From Bacteroidota bacterium (GTDB lineage Bacteria; Bacteroidota; Bacteroidia; B-17B0; Aurantibacillaceae), in the NCBI GenBank assembly GCA_963169355.1, contig CAUJCR010000001.1, forward strand, positions 221,563 through 285,562: 64,000 nucleotides of DNA. The letters run 5' to 3'. The notes below the pieces were generated by a model, which did not search any database, had not been told where the DNA came from, and saw only the letters and a list, made by a program, of their open reading frames with translations. The translations under genes were made by a program, and so were the position numbers. Positions 1-7,836 of the stretch are shown here, piece by piece; the stretch's first letter is position 1; the number at the start of each line of letters is the position of its first letter.

Positions 1-1
1 T

Positions 2-229
2 GTAAACAAAAATTATCCAGAAGAAGTAATAACCGAAGACACGCCAAGAAAACTAAATGTAGATATTTTTATTGATGATAGAAATGTGGGAGGTTTTTTG
101 GGTTGGAGCACCGTGTGGCAACTTTTACACCCCGAGGGTGGCGATTTTAACCATGTTGTAAAAAACCCCGAAGCACACAATAATTACAACTCTAAAAAAT
201 CCTTCTTTCAAAAACTTTTTGGAAAATAA
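2..229 (+). CDS. HAD-type phosphatase, C-terminal fragment
   Basis: The reading frame is open from the left edge to a TAA at 227-229, so only the last 75 residues are visible. They include VDIFIDDRNVGGFLGW, which resembles the C-terminal acidic motif of the small BT0820-like HAD hydrolases of Bacteroidota, where paired aspartates bind Mg2+ near the end of the fold. The N-terminal nucleophile motif lies outside the window, so catalytic competence cannot be judged. The gene stops 5 nt before the methionine aminopeptidase start on the same strand and may be cotranscribed with it. Substrate unknown. Confidence 0.6.
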   Translation, partial: VNKNYPEEVITEDTPRKLNVDIFIDDRNVGGFLGWSTVWQLLHPEGGDFNHVVKNPEAHNNYNSKKSFFQKLFGK

Positions 230-234
230 GCCTT

Positions 235-1020
235 ATGATTATTTTAAAAACCAGAGAAGAAATAGAACTTGCACGTGAGGCTGCACTTAGCGTTTCCAAA
301 ACTTTAGGCATTATTGCCAAAGAAATAAAACCAGGCGTTACATCACTTTACCTCGATAAATTAGCCGAAGAATATATTAGAGATAATGGCGGCATTCCTG
401 CATTTAAAGGCTATGGCGATAAGCGTAACCCTTTTCCAGCCACACTATGTATGTCGTTAAACTCGGCTGTTGTACATGGCGTGCCCAACGATAGACCACT
501 TGAAGAAGGCGATATTATATCGGTAGATTGTGGTATTATCAAAAATGGCTATGTAGGCGATCATGCCTATACCTTTGCCGTAGGCGAAATATCGCCAGCT
601 GTTAAAAAATTATTAGATGTAACCAAAGAATGTTTATACATTGGTATTGAACAATTTAAACAAGGTAATCGTATTGGCGATATTGGTTTTGCTATACAGC
701 AACATGCCGAAAAACATGGTTATGGCGTGGTAAGAGAACTTTGCGGACACGGTGTAGGAAAACACCTACACGAAGAACCCGAAGTGCCCAATTATGGTAA
801 ACGAGGCACGGGCCCTATGATAAAAGATGGAATGGTAATAGCCATAGAACCCATGATAAATATGGGTACTCGTAATATTAGGCAATTAAAAGATGGCTGG
901 ACCATTTTAACAGCCGATGGCAAACCATCAGCTCACTTTGAACATGATGTGGCTCAAATAGATGGCAAGCCCGAAATACTCTCTACCTTTCAGTATATTG
1001 AAGATGCCCTGGGGATTTAA
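235..1020 (+). CDS. map: Type I methionine aminopeptidase
   Basis: Removes the initiator methionine from nascent cytosolic proteins, using two divalent metal ions. At 261 residues it has the usual length of a bacterial type I enzyme without an N-terminal extension. All five metal ligands are visible: D98 and D109 in the SVDCG...VGDHAYTF segment, H172 in CGHGVGKHLHE, E205 in AIEPM and E236 in FEHDV. The substrate-binding histidine is H81 in VVHGVPND. The ATG at 235 lies 5 nt after the stop of the upstream HAD gene, so it is probably translated from a shared mRNA. No unusual feature. Confidence 0.97.
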   Translation: MIILKTREEIELAREAALSVSKTLGIIAKEIKPGVTSLYLDKLAEEYIRDNGGIPAFKGYGDKRNPFPATLCMSLNSAVVHGVPNDRPLEEGDIISVDCGIIKNGYVGDHAYTFAVGEISPAVKKLLDVTKECLYIGIEQFKQGNRIGDIGFAIQQHAEKHGYGVVRELCGHGVGKHLHEEPEVPNYGKRGTGPMIKDGMVIAIEPMINMGTRNIRQLKDGWTILTADGKPSAHFEHDVAQIDGKPEILSTFQYIEDALGI

Positions 1021-1114
1021 TAACTTTCTAATAAAGTTAATGATTTATTTTTTGGCAATTTCATTAAAAATTATTTACTTGCATAGTTTTTAAAAAGCAA
1101 CAAACATTTAAAAT

Positions 1115-2029
1115 ATGACGATGAACATCAAAAATTTAAAGTCTAATGCAAAAGTAATCGCTTTAGGATTAGCGTGTGCTTTACTTTATTCTTGCGGCGA
1201 ATCAAAACCCACAGACACAGAAACTGGCGATGATATGCCTGATACAGATACGGTAAAAGCCGTAGCAGTAAATGTTGGCGGAAAATTATTTAGTATTCCT
1301 TCTCCTATTCAAACGGCTTTATTAGTGCAAAAATCTGGAATTGGCTACGATAAAAGCATTTTAAATCCTGGAAATAAAAACGGAGAATACAACTCTGATT
1401 TTTCAAGAGCATTAAACTTAGGTATTTATGGCGCCGATTTAGGTTACGTGAGTATGTATAACCAAACTCAAGATGCTTTAGGTTACTTAACAGCTTTAAA
1501 AACCTTAGCCGATAAATTAGGCGTTTCTTCAGCCTTTGACCAAACTACCATGAAACGCATTAACGATAACATTTCTAATAAAGATAGTATGTTAGTGTTA
1601 GTAGGTTTAGCCTACCGTGCAAGCGATGCTTACTTAAAAACTAATAAACGTACAGAAATTAGTAGTTTAATTTTAACTGGTGGTTGGATTGAAAGTATGA
1701 ACTTTTCATTAAACGCCTACAAAGCAAAAGCTACCGATGAGATTAAATACCGTATTGCTGAACAAAAACAAGCTTTAAATAGCATTATTGATTTATTAAA
1801 ATCGCACGAACTAGCTGATGCTGCTGATTTAATTAAAGATTTAGAAGATTTAGCTAAGGTATATGAAACCATTACTACTAAATATAACTTTGTAGAACCT
1901 ACTACTGATGAAACTAAAAAAGTAACCTATATTAACAGTACTACTGAAATTACCGTTACTACTGAACAATTAAACGACATTAGTGCTAAAATTACTGCAC
2001 TTCGCAATAAAATTATTAACGTAAAATAA
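1115..2029 (+). CDS. Predicted lipoprotein of unknown function
   Basis: Product of 304 residues that I do not recognise. The N-terminus is a lipoprotein signal: a lysine-containing start, a hydrophobic stretch, then LLYSC with the lipid-accepting Cys at about residue 27. After it come an acidic, Thr/Asp-rich linker (to about residue 45) and a mostly helical body rich in Leu, Lys and Asp, with no enzymatic motif that I can see. It probably sits on a membrane facing the periplasm or on the cell surface. The ATG at 1121 (MNIK) is an alternative start. It is followed 23 nt downstream by another secreted protein, and a strong terminator closes the pair at 2510-2540, so the two probably form one transcription unit and may work together. 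Confidence 0.75.
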   Translation: MTMNIKNLKSNAKVIALGLACALLYSCGESKPTDTETGDDMPDTDTVKAVAVNVGGKLFSIPSPIQTALLVQKSGIGYDKSILNPGNKNGEYNSDFSRALNLGIYGADLGYVSMYNQTQDALGYLTALKTLADKLGVSSAFDQTTMKRINDNISNKDSMLVLVGLAYRASDAYLKTNKRTEISSLILTGGWIESMNFSLNAYKAKATDEIKYRIAEQKQALNSIIDLLKSHELADAADLIKDLEDLAKVYETITTKYNFVEPTTDETKKVTYINSTTEITVTTEQLNDISAKITALRNKIINVK

Positions 2030-2052
2030 ACCCACAAATACCTTTTAATACA

Positions 2053-2484
2053 ATGAAAAAGAATTTATACAAAAGCCTTTTAATTTTATCAATTGTAGGT
2101 TTATCAAATGTAGCCAAGGCTCAATGCGACTCCATTGCTAATATTTGTGCTAAACACATCATTGCACAATTTATTTCTGATGGTCAATCTTACCGTTCGT
2201 TATTATTAAACTCGGAAGAATTAGCTGAGTTTCACACCACTTTTTTTGGTGAAACAACTTACCGTATTGCCGCTTGTAGTGGTAAAACAGACGGTAATTT
2301 AATTTTTAACATTTACGACCAAGACCGTCATTTATTATTTACTAATAAAAATTACGCTAATGCTCCATACTGGGATTTTAAAGTAAAATCTACGCTAGAG
2401 TGTACCATTGAAGCCCAATTAGATGCTAATAAAAATGCAGGCTCGGGTTGCGCCGTTATTTTAATTGGATTTAAACAGAAGTAG
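2053..2484 (+). CDS. Small secreted Cys-containing protein, unknown function
   Basis: Product of 143 residues with a cleavable signal peptide (KSLLILSIVGLSNVAKA, cleavage probably before QCD). The mature part is about 120 residues with five cysteines, mostly in short segments (AQCDSIANIC, AACSG, LECTIEA, SGCAVI), which suggests disulfide bonds and a periplasmic or outer-surface location. I recognise no domain. The alternating beta pattern of the C-terminal half (NLIFNIYD, CTIEAQLD, CAVILIGF) suggests a small beta-sandwich. It is the second gene of a pair with the lipoprotein upstream and ends 25 nt before a hairpin terminator. Confidence 0.75.
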   Translation: MKKNLYKSLLILSIVGLSNVAKAQCDSIANICAKHIIAQFISDGQSYRSLLLNSEELAEFHTTFFGETTYRIAACSGKTDGNLIFNIYDQDRHLLFTNKNYANAPYWDFKVKSTLECTIEAQLDANKNAGSGCAVILIGFKQK

Positions 2485-2509
2485 TAAAAAAATTAACCCC
2501 TATTTTTAA

Positions 2510-2540
2510 AAAGGATAAAGTAGCACTTTATCCTTTTTTT
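2510..2540 (+). terminator. Rho-independent terminator of the 1115-2484 unit
   Basis: AAAAGGATAAAGT pairs perfectly with ACTTTATCC plus the first Ts of a T-run, with a 3-nt loop (AGC), directly after the second gene of the unit. Confidence 0.85.
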
Positions 2541-2555
2541 TATTAAATTCAAAAC

Positions 2556-3065
2556 ATGAAAACAATACTATCATACTGCCTTATATTTTTATGGTTTTGT
2601 AATTATGCACAAGAACCTTGCGCTTATCATTTAACACCTACCTCAACAGCTTTAGAAGACCCAAACACAACGGTATCTAGCGAGATGATGGAGGTAAAAA
2701 TAAAAAACGATTACCAAATACAATTTATAAAAGTTGATAAAAAAAATTATTTAAAAATAATTGTACGCGACAATTTAGGTTTTGGAAAAACAGGTTCATT
2801 ACTACTCCAGCCCATCAAAAAACAAATTTATATCAAATCCACTAAACTGCATATTATTGATAAATCTTCGGGATATTTTATTATTGACCTAAACAACTCT
2901 TATTACCTAAATAGCATTAAAGATTACGGATTAACTAAAATTATCTTTAACGAAAACGTTGAATTTAGTATTCCAAAAAACGACTCGGAAAAAATCAAAA
3001 AATTAGCTGAATGTTACTTTGACATAGTAAAAGACAACATTTGGCCAACTGTGAGAAAATTATAA
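2556..3065 (+). CDS. Secreted protein of unknown function
   Basis: Product of 169 residues with an N-terminal signal peptide (ILSYCLIFLWFCNYAQ). The mature part starts QEPCAYHL and is Lys-, Asn- and Ile-rich, with several predicted beta strands (YQIQFIKV, YLKIIVRD, GYFIIDL). I do not recognise a family. It stands alone: a terminator separates it from the upstream pair and a gene-poor 290-bp stretch follows. Codon choice is more AT-biased than in the pair upstream, consistent with an accessory gene, though the sample is small. Confidence 0.65.
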   Translation: MKTILSYCLIFLWFCNYAQEPCAYHLTPTSTALEDPNTTVSSEMMEVKIKNDYQIQFIKVDKKNYLKIIVRDNLGFGKTGSLLLQPIKKQIYIKSTKLHIIDKSSGYFIIDLNNSYYLNSIKDYGLTKIIFNENVEFSIPKNDSEKIKKLAECYFDIVKDNIWPTVRKL

Positions 3066-3287
3066 GGTATTTAAAAAATAAGTTGCATCTCCGCATTGGT
3101 GATTTTGAATGCGTTTGGTTACTAACCTTATTCAACATTCTTAAGCACTTTTTCGCAAAATTATTTATCTAGTATTTCAAAGATACAATTTGAAATCGAC
3201 TTTAGGAGGTTCATGAATACCTTATTTCTCAACAAAAAAGAGATGAATTCTTTTATATGAACATCTATATTTCATAAAATTTTCCAG
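3066..3287. other. Gene-poor stretch upstream of the palindrome-bracketed ATPase
   Basis: About 220 bp with no convincing gene. The only coding-like item is a 15-codon frame (ATG at 3213, TGA at 3258-3260) preceded by TAGGAGGT, an unusually good Shine-Dalgarno-like sequence for this genome. No RNA gene or repeat is apparent. Confidence 0.4.
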
Positions 3288-3290
3288 TAT

Positions 3291-3330
3291 AAAAATCACA
3301 CAAAATGTGTGACACATTTTGTGTGATTTT
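3291..3330. repeat. 40-bp palindromic repeat, left copy
   Basis: From 3292 to 3330 this is a perfect palindrome with 19-bp arms around G3311; the core halves read ATCACACAAAATGTGT and ACACATTTTGTGTGAT. The 40 bp at 3291-3330 are identical to 4486-4525 on the other side of the ATPase gene. Each half also contains a shorter hyphenated palindrome (TCACAC-AAAAT-GTGTGA). The right arm supplies the TTTTG of the presumed -33 promoter element of the ATPase gene, so a protein binding here would control or compete with transcription. With flanking bases, the outer edges form an inverted repeat starting TATAAAAATCACAC (left from 3288, right ending 4529). Confidence 0.95.
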
Positions 3331-3349
3331 AATTTTTGTTGTATATTTG
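3319..3349 (+). promoter_or_regulatory. Promoter of the palindrome-bracketed ATPase
   Basis: TTG at 3319-3321 (inside the palindrome), a 20-nt spacer and TATATTTG at 3342-3349 match the Bacteroidota -33/-7 consensus. The ATG follows 4 nt after the -7 box, so the mRNA is predicted to be leaderless. Confidence 0.65.
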
Positions 3350-3353
3350 TTAT

Positions 3354-4487
3354 ATGGAAAAAGAATTTAATCCCTTTTTAGTAACAGGTTACAAACACGC
3401 AGATTACTTTTGCGACAGAAAGCAAGAAACTGCTCAGATAAAAAAACACATTGCCAATCATATTAACACCACTCTATTTGCAATACGCCGAATAGGAAAA
3501 ACAGGGTTAATACATCATGTTTTTAACAGTTATGCCAAAAACAAAAAAATAGTATGTTTATATGTTGATATTTTAGGAACCAAAAACCTAAAAGAATTTA
3601 CGAATGAGCTTGCTACGGTTATATACAACCGTTTTCCAGAACATCAAGGCATAGGAAAAAAAATAATTGCTGGCATAAAACTATTACGCCCCCTCATTAG
3701 CTTTGATGAACTAAGTGGTAATCCTCAATTAAGTTTCGACTTAAGCGATTCTAAAAGGTACGAAAAAACCATACAACAATTGTTTCTGTTTTTAGATTCG
3801 CAAAATATACAAATAGTGTTTGCTATTGATGAGTTTCAACAAATATTAGAATATCCCGAAAAAAATACAGAGGCTTTGTTGCGCACATATATTCAATCGC
3901 TAAAAAACACGCATTTTATTTTTTGTGGAAGCAACCAAAAAATGATGCATGAACTATTTAATAATGCCAAACGTCCATTTTTTGCAAGTTGCAGTAATAT
4001 CCATCTCGATTTCATAGATAAAAAAATATATGCTGATTTTATCGCCAATATGTTTCATCAAAACAAACGAAAAATATCGTCTCAAAGCATTGATTTTATA
4101 TTAGATTTTACCTGTTGCCACACCTTTTATACCCAATATTTTTGTAATTATTTATTTGCATCGGGGGGCAAAAACATTCAACTTCATCATGTACAAAGTA
4201 TTGCCCTAGAGATATTAAAACTCAATGAAAATACATTTTATCAATACCGAAATTTACTTACCATGGCTCAATGGCAACTACTACAAGCCATCTCAAAAGA
4301 AGAAAAGCTATATAAAGCGCACTCAAAAGCATTTATAACTAAACATAAACTTGGCACATCATCAATGGTATCAAGAGGTATAGAGGCTTTATTAGAAAAG
4401 GAATTGATTTTTTATAACACATCGGTTGAAACACCCTATTACGAAACATACGATAAATTTTTAATGCGCTGGATGCAACACAAATAA
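3354..4487 (+). CDS. Orphan P-loop ATPase with C-terminal winged helix, bracketed by palindromes
   Basis: Product of 377 residues in the ATPase_2 (archaeal ATPase-like, STAND-related) group. Walker A is AIRRIGKT (residues 43-50; the usual first Gly is Ala), Walker B is VFAIDEF (D159, E160), and FCGSN near 190 is the sensor-1-like strand. The N-terminus (NPFLVTGY...YFCDR) is typical of a Bacteroidota subfamily; the last 90 residues look like a winged helix. I chose the ATG at 3354, which is also directly behind the -7 box; a frame-compatible TTG exists at 3336. The gene is alone, with identical palindromes immediately before its promoter and overlapping its stop codon. Family members are annotated only as ATP-binding proteins; the function is unknown. 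No nuclease or transposase domain is visible. Confidence 0.85.
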   Translation: MEKEFNPFLVTGYKHADYFCDRKQETAQIKKHIANHINTTLFAIRRIGKTGLIHHVFNSYAKNKKIVCLYVDILGTKNLKEFTNELATVIYNRFPEHQGIGKKIIAGIKLLRPLISFDELSGNPQLSFDLSDSKRYEKTIQQLFLFLDSQNIQIVFAIDEFQQILEYPEKNTEALLRTYIQSLKNTHFIFCGSNQKMMHELFNNAKRPFFASCSNIHLDFIDKKIYADFIANMFHQNKRKISSQSIDFILDFTCCHTFYTQYFCNYLFASGGKNIQLHHVQSIALEILKLNENTFYQYRNLLTMAQWQLLQAISKEEKLYKAHSKAFITKHKLGTSSMVSRGIEALLEKELIFYNTSVETPYYETYDKFLMRWMQHK

Positions 4488-4527
4488 AAATCACACAAAA
4501 TGTGTGACACATTTTGTGTGATTTTTA
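4485..4527. repeat. 40-bp palindromic repeat, right copy
   Basis: Perfect palindrome with 21-bp arms around G4506, beginning with the TAA stop codon (4485-4487) of the ATPase gene. Positions 4486-4525 are identical to the left copy at 3291-3330. It has no T-run immediately after it and is followed by a separate conventional terminator at 4568, so it is not needed for termination. Confidence 0.95.
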
Positions 4528-4567
4528 TATACGGAATTACAACACAAGAGCATATTGCAAAAAAAGA

Positions 4568-4593
4568 GGCTGTTAAAAAAAACAGCCCTTTTT
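4568..4593. terminator. Bidirectional terminator
   Basis: GGCTGTT (4568-4574) pairs with AACAGCC (4581-4587). A-runs and T-runs flank both sides, so it can stop the ATPase transcript from the left and the TonB-receptor transcript from the right. Confidence 0.8.
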
Positions 4594-4613
4594 TATAATA
4601 AGAAAACGCTTTA

Positions 4614-7049
4614 TTAAAATTTTAAATTAACACCAAACATAAAGTTGGTGGGTGCAGCTGGCGATAAATAATTAGAAGAATATAATTTTCTTGTGCCAGC
4701 ATCTGTCATATAATAGCTATAATTATAACCATTGTTTTCGTACAAAGTATTTGCAAGGTTATAAACTACGGCAATTAAATTAATCTCTTTAATTGCTTTT
4801 GTGTGTATCGCATAATTAATCCTAAAATCCGTAACTAAATAGTCATGCATCATTTTATCACTACTTTGTGTATTATCTAAATATTGCTCACCTACATATT
4901 TATTTAAAATGGTTAGCTCTAAATTTTTAATGGGTTTAAATGTAATGTTTGCAGCTGCAATGGTATTAGGCGAAAACGAAATATCGGTATTTTTATACTC
5001 TATAGAATCTTGCCCATAAGTATCATAATCATCAATGTATTGTTTAAATTGTTTTACCTTGTTTTGAGAAAAGGTTATATTGCCATTAAAAGTTATATAC
5101 TTTGTGATATTGGCATTAAGTTCTAATTCTAAACCTCTGCGGTAACTTTTATACACATTAATTCGGTTATAGGCTCCTACATCATTTATTTGCCCATTTA
5201 ACACTAACTGATTAGTGTATTGCATATTATAAAAATTAGCAGCTAGGCTCACTTGCTTAAATCGTTGTGTAAAACCAATTTCTAAATCTTGCAACTCCTC
5301 TGGCTTAGGGCGTGAGTTACGGCTTGAGTTTACAAAATCGTCTCTATTAGGTTCTTTGCTAGTCATAGCAAAGCTTGCATACACATTGGTATGTTTAGTT
5401 AATAAATAATTTAATCCTACTTTTGGATTAAAGAATCCAAACGATGTTTTTACTTGTTGTTGAAATACTAATGATGTATCATAACCATAAAAACTATAAC
5501 CTACCTGGCGATATTGTAAATCAATAAATGTTGTTAGTTTATCTATTGGGCGAAAGGTTGTTTTTAAATACACATTACCATCCGTTTTGTAAGCACTATT
5601 ATCGTAATAGCGAGGTTTATAATTATTAACATCGGCAAACTGTGCCCAAATCACCTCGCCAAAATGCTTACCCGCATAATTATTGTAACCACCTCCTAAT
5701 ACAAATCCTAATCGCGTGGTTGGCTGATAGGTTAAATTAGCAATAGCACCACCAAAATCATTATCCAACCAACGACGCCTAATTAAATCGGTTCTTGTAA
5801 TCGTCGTTAAACTGTCTATTACAATATTAGGCATGTTGTATTTATTTAATTTTTGGTTTTGTTTATATTGTTCGTAGTAGCCCTGCCCTTTTGTATAATG
5901 TCCTGTTATGTTTAGAGTAAGTTTACTATTAAAAGCATGAATGAGGTGTAATTGATAATTATCTTGTTTGTAATTATCCGTTTCGTTATCATAATACTTT
6001 ACGTTGCCATTAGCATCATAATACTCGCCACATGAGTTATAGGTTCTGTTGCCTTTATCAATACTATCTTTTAAAACATAATTCCATGCCTGATAGGTTT
6101 TTTCTCGTCCACTAAACATAATGGCTTTAATAGCTGTTTTGACTGTATAAAACCCTCCAGCTAAATAATAGGAATATAAATTAGAGCTTGCTCTATCTAC
6201 ATAACCATCACTCACAATGCGAGAGGCTCTGGCATCAAAAGTAAAATGATTGTTTAACAAGCCTGTTCCAGCAGCTATGGTATTTTTCATAGTGTTATAC
6301 GAACCAAAACTATTATTAACCTGCGCATAGGGTTTTTCGTTTAGCTGATTCGTTTGCATATTAACACTGGCTCCAAATGCTCCAGCTCCATTAGCCGAGG
6401 TACCCACGCCACGCTGTACCTGAATGCTATTGGCCGATGAAATAATATCGGCCATATTTACAAAAAAAGTAGCCTGACTTTCGGCATCATTCACTGGCAC
6501 ACCATTTACAGTAATATTTATTCGTGTGGCATCACTACCTCTTATTCGCAAACCAGTATAACCCACCCCATTACCTGCATCAGAATTAACAACCACAGAG
6601 GCCATAGAATTTAGAGCATAAGGTAAATCTTGTCCAAGGTTTTGCTTATTTATCTCATCAGCACTTATATTTGAATGGGCAAATGCCGAATTATTATCAA
6701 CACGTGTGGCATTTACCACCACCTCATCAAGCGATTTATCGTGTTGGCTTAAGGTAATTTCTATGGATTTATCTTCGGATAAAACGATGGTGTCTTCTTT
6801 AGGTTTGTAGCCCACACATTTAGTTAGTAACACATAAGTTCCAGGCTTTAAATTAGTGATTTGAAATAAACCTTGTGCATTAGATTGGGTTGTGATAAAC
6901 GAATTTTTAATGCCAATTACCGAAAACGGGACTGGATTTTGTTCTACATCTTTTACCACACCACTTACATTAATTTGTGCTTGCGATGCAATTGCACACG
7001 ACAGCATGAAAGCAGTGGCTACTGTTTTTTTGAGAGTTCTGATTTTCAT
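4614..7049 (-). CDS. TonB-dependent outer membrane receptor, riboswitch-controlled (likely thiamine compounds)
   Basis: Product of 811 residues. A signal peptide ending near ASQA is followed by a carboxypeptidase-regulatory-like beta domain (INVSGVVKDVEQNP..., about 25-105), a plug domain (about 115-235, with the RIRGSDATRINITVNGVP segment) and a C-terminal beta-barrel ending in a phenylalanine (FGVNLKF), as needed for Bam-dependent insertion. Such receptors import scarce nutrients using TonB-ExbBD energy. A TPP riboswitch precedes the gene, so thiamine, its phosphates or a precursor are the most likely ligands; TPP-regulated TonB receptors are known from this phylum. No pnuT or thi gene is adjacent. 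Ligand specificity cannot be read from the protein itself. Confidence 0.92.
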   Translation of the reverse strand: MKIRTLKKTVATAFMLSCAIASQAQINVSGVVKDVEQNPVPFSVIGIKNSFITTQSNAQGLFQITNLKPGTYVLLTKCVGYKPKEDTIVLSEDKSIEITLSQHDKSLDEVVVNATRVDNNSAFAHSNISADEINKQNLGQDLPYALNSMASVVVNSDAGNGVGYTGLRIRGSDATRINITVNGVPVNDAESQATFFVNMADIISSANSIQVQRGVGTSANGAGAFGASVNMQTNQLNEKPYAQVNNSFGSYNTMKNTIAAGTGLLNNHFTFDARASRIVSDGYVDRASSNLYSYYLAGGFYTVKTAIKAIMFSGREKTYQAWNYVLKDSIDKGNRTYNSCGEYYDANGNVKYYDNETDNYKQDNYQLHLIHAFNSKLTLNITGHYTKGQGYYEQYKQNQKLNKYNMPNIVIDSLTTITRTDLIRRRWLDNDFGGAIANLTYQPTTRLGFVLGGGYNNYAGKHFGEVIWAQFADVNNYKPRYYDNSAYKTDGNVYLKTTFRPIDKLTTFIDLQYRQVGYSFYGYDTSLVFQQQVKTSFGFFNPKVGLNYLLTKHTNVYASFAMTSKEPNRDDFVNSSRNSRPKPEELQDLEIGFTQRFKQVSLAANFYNMQYTNQLVLNGQINDVGAYNRINVYKSYRRGLELELNANITKYITFNGNITFSQNKVKQFKQYIDDYDTYGQDSIEYKNTDISFSPNTIAAANITFKPIKNLELTILNKYVGEQYLDNTQSSDKMMHDYLVTDFRINYAIHTKAIKEINLIAVVYNLANTLYENNGYNYSYYMTDAGTRKLYSSNYLSPAAPTNFMFGVNLKF

Positions 7050-7107
7050 TGTTTCTTTTTTTATGTTAATAATAAATAGCGCAAGGGGATGCGATATTTT
7101 TGTTAAC

Positions 7108-7246
7108 TATTTTCCCTACGCAGGCATTACCCTGATCAGGTGCATACAACCTTGTGTTTGGCACTTAGTTGTAATGGGTATAATCTCAGCTTAAGATTAT
7201 CAAGAAAAAAATGCGCTTTCCCTAATTATTTTAAGCACCCCTAAAG
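7108..7246 (-). ncRNA. TPP (THI-box) riboswitch
   Basis: On the minus strand the conserved aptamer segments occur in order: GGGGTGC (7235-7241), GCTGAGA, ACCC, ACCTGATC, GGGTAATGCC and GCGTAGGGAA (ending 7112). Their order and spacing match the thi-box aptamer, with a longer A/T-rich P3 arm than in enteric examples. It lies between a -7/-33 promoter (7256-7287) and the receptor ATG at 7049. The 60-nt leader after it contains CGCATCCCCTTGCG, which can partly pair with the aptamer GGGGTGC and may be the expression platform; no clear terminator hairpin with a U-run is visible, so the mode of control is open. Confidence 0.95.
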
Positions 7247-7255
7247 ATTCGGTGA

Positions 7256-7287
7256 CAAATGTAAATAATGAAGTAATTAAAACCAAA
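7256..7287 (-). promoter_or_regulatory. Promoter of the TPP riboswitch/TonB receptor transcript
   Basis: On the minus strand TTTG (7284-7287), a 20-nt spacer and TACATTTG (7256-7263) match the Bacteroidota consensus exactly and place the transcription start just before the aptamer. Confidence 0.7.
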
Positions 7288-7317
7288 TAAGCGTTAAAAA
7301 AATTAACGTAAAACAAT

Positions 7318-7336
7318 TTGCTATAAAATATAGCAA
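7318..7336. promoter_or_regulatory. Palindromic operator upstream of umuD (site 1)
   Basis: TTGCTATA-AAA-TATAGCAA, a perfect 8-bp inverted repeat with a 3-nt centre, 50 bp before umuD. The core GCTATA-N3-TATAGC recurs with the same spacing before ruvB at 21613-21631. Candidate SOS-type repressor site. Confidence 0.6.
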
Positions 7337-7342
7337 TTTAAT

Positions 7343-7357
7343 TCTATTTTATATAGC
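7343..7357. promoter_or_regulatory. Degenerate second operator site upstream of umuD (site 2)
   Basis: TCTATTTTATATAGC matches GCTATA-N3-TATAGC at 10 of 12 positions and is centred 23 bp from site 1, overlapping the place where the umuD -33 element is expected. Confidence 0.4.
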
Positions 7358-7373
7358 TAAACATCTAATTGAA

Positions 7374-7381
7374 TATCTTTA
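7374..7381 (+). promoter_or_regulatory. -7 box of the umuDC-SRAP operon
   Basis: TATCTTTA (consensus TAnnTTTG) ends 4 nt before the umuD ATG at 7386. A leaderless mRNA is predicted. Confidence 0.45.
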
Positions 7382-7385
7382 TAAC

Positions 7386-7835
7386 ATGAAAACAATAACG
7401 GTAAAAAAAATAATAGAGATTATAACACCCATAAACTACACTAAACTTAAATTACCGCTTTTTAATAGTGGTATTAGTGCTGGTTTTCCAAGTCCTGCCG
7501 AAGACTTTATAGACAGAGAAATTGATCTTAATAAAGAATTAATTAAAAATCCTGCTTCAACATTTTACGGACGTGTGAATGGCGATTCATTAAAAGATTT
7601 AGGAATATGCCATGGCGATTTGATGATTATTGATAGATGTATTAAACCCAAAACAGGTAAGATTGCAGTTTGTTACATTGATGGTGAATTTACCGTTAAG
7701 GTGATAGAAATAGAAGAGAAAACAAAAACAATATGGCTAATACCTGCTAACTCAAAATATCAGCCAATAAAAGTAACCAACCAAAATGATTTTATTATTT
7801 GGGGCATAGTTAAAAATGTAATAAAAAATTTTTAG
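7386..7835 (+). CDS. umuD: UmuD-like self-cleaving mutagenesis protein (peptidase S24)
   Basis: Product of 149 residues, typical for UmuD, which converts itself by RecA-stimulated autoproteolysis and activates DNA polymerase V. The cleavage site AG is at residues 32-33 ([11 protein letters not shown]). The catalytic serine is S68 (NGDSL) and the lysine K105 (FTVKVIEI), the complete S24 dyad. There is no N-terminal DNA-binding domain, which separates it from LexA. It is the first gene of a three-gene operon; the stop is followed after one base by the umuC ATG. Palindromic sites at 7318 and 7343 suggest damage-inducible repression by a protein encoded elsewhere. Confidence 0.93.
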   Translation: MKTITVKKIIEIITPINYTKLKLPLFNSGISAGFPSPAEDFIDREIDLNKELIKNPASTFYGRVNGDSLKDLGICHGDLMIIDRCIKPKTGKIAVCYIDGEFTVKVIEIEEKTKTIWLIPANSKYQPIKVTNQNDFIIWGIVKNVIKNF

Positions 7836-7836
7836 C

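Noticed and set aside
3288..4529. Insertion sequence with terminal inverted repeats
   Set aside because: The ends are symmetrical but each is itself a palindrome, no target-site duplication is visible in the flanks, and the encoded protein has no transposase motif. Kept as an open hypothesis only, not as an IS call.
6873..7194. Two plus-strand frames over the TonB receptor start and riboswitch
   Set aside because: They overlap a signal peptide on the other strand and a conserved RNA aptamer; no independent coding evidence.
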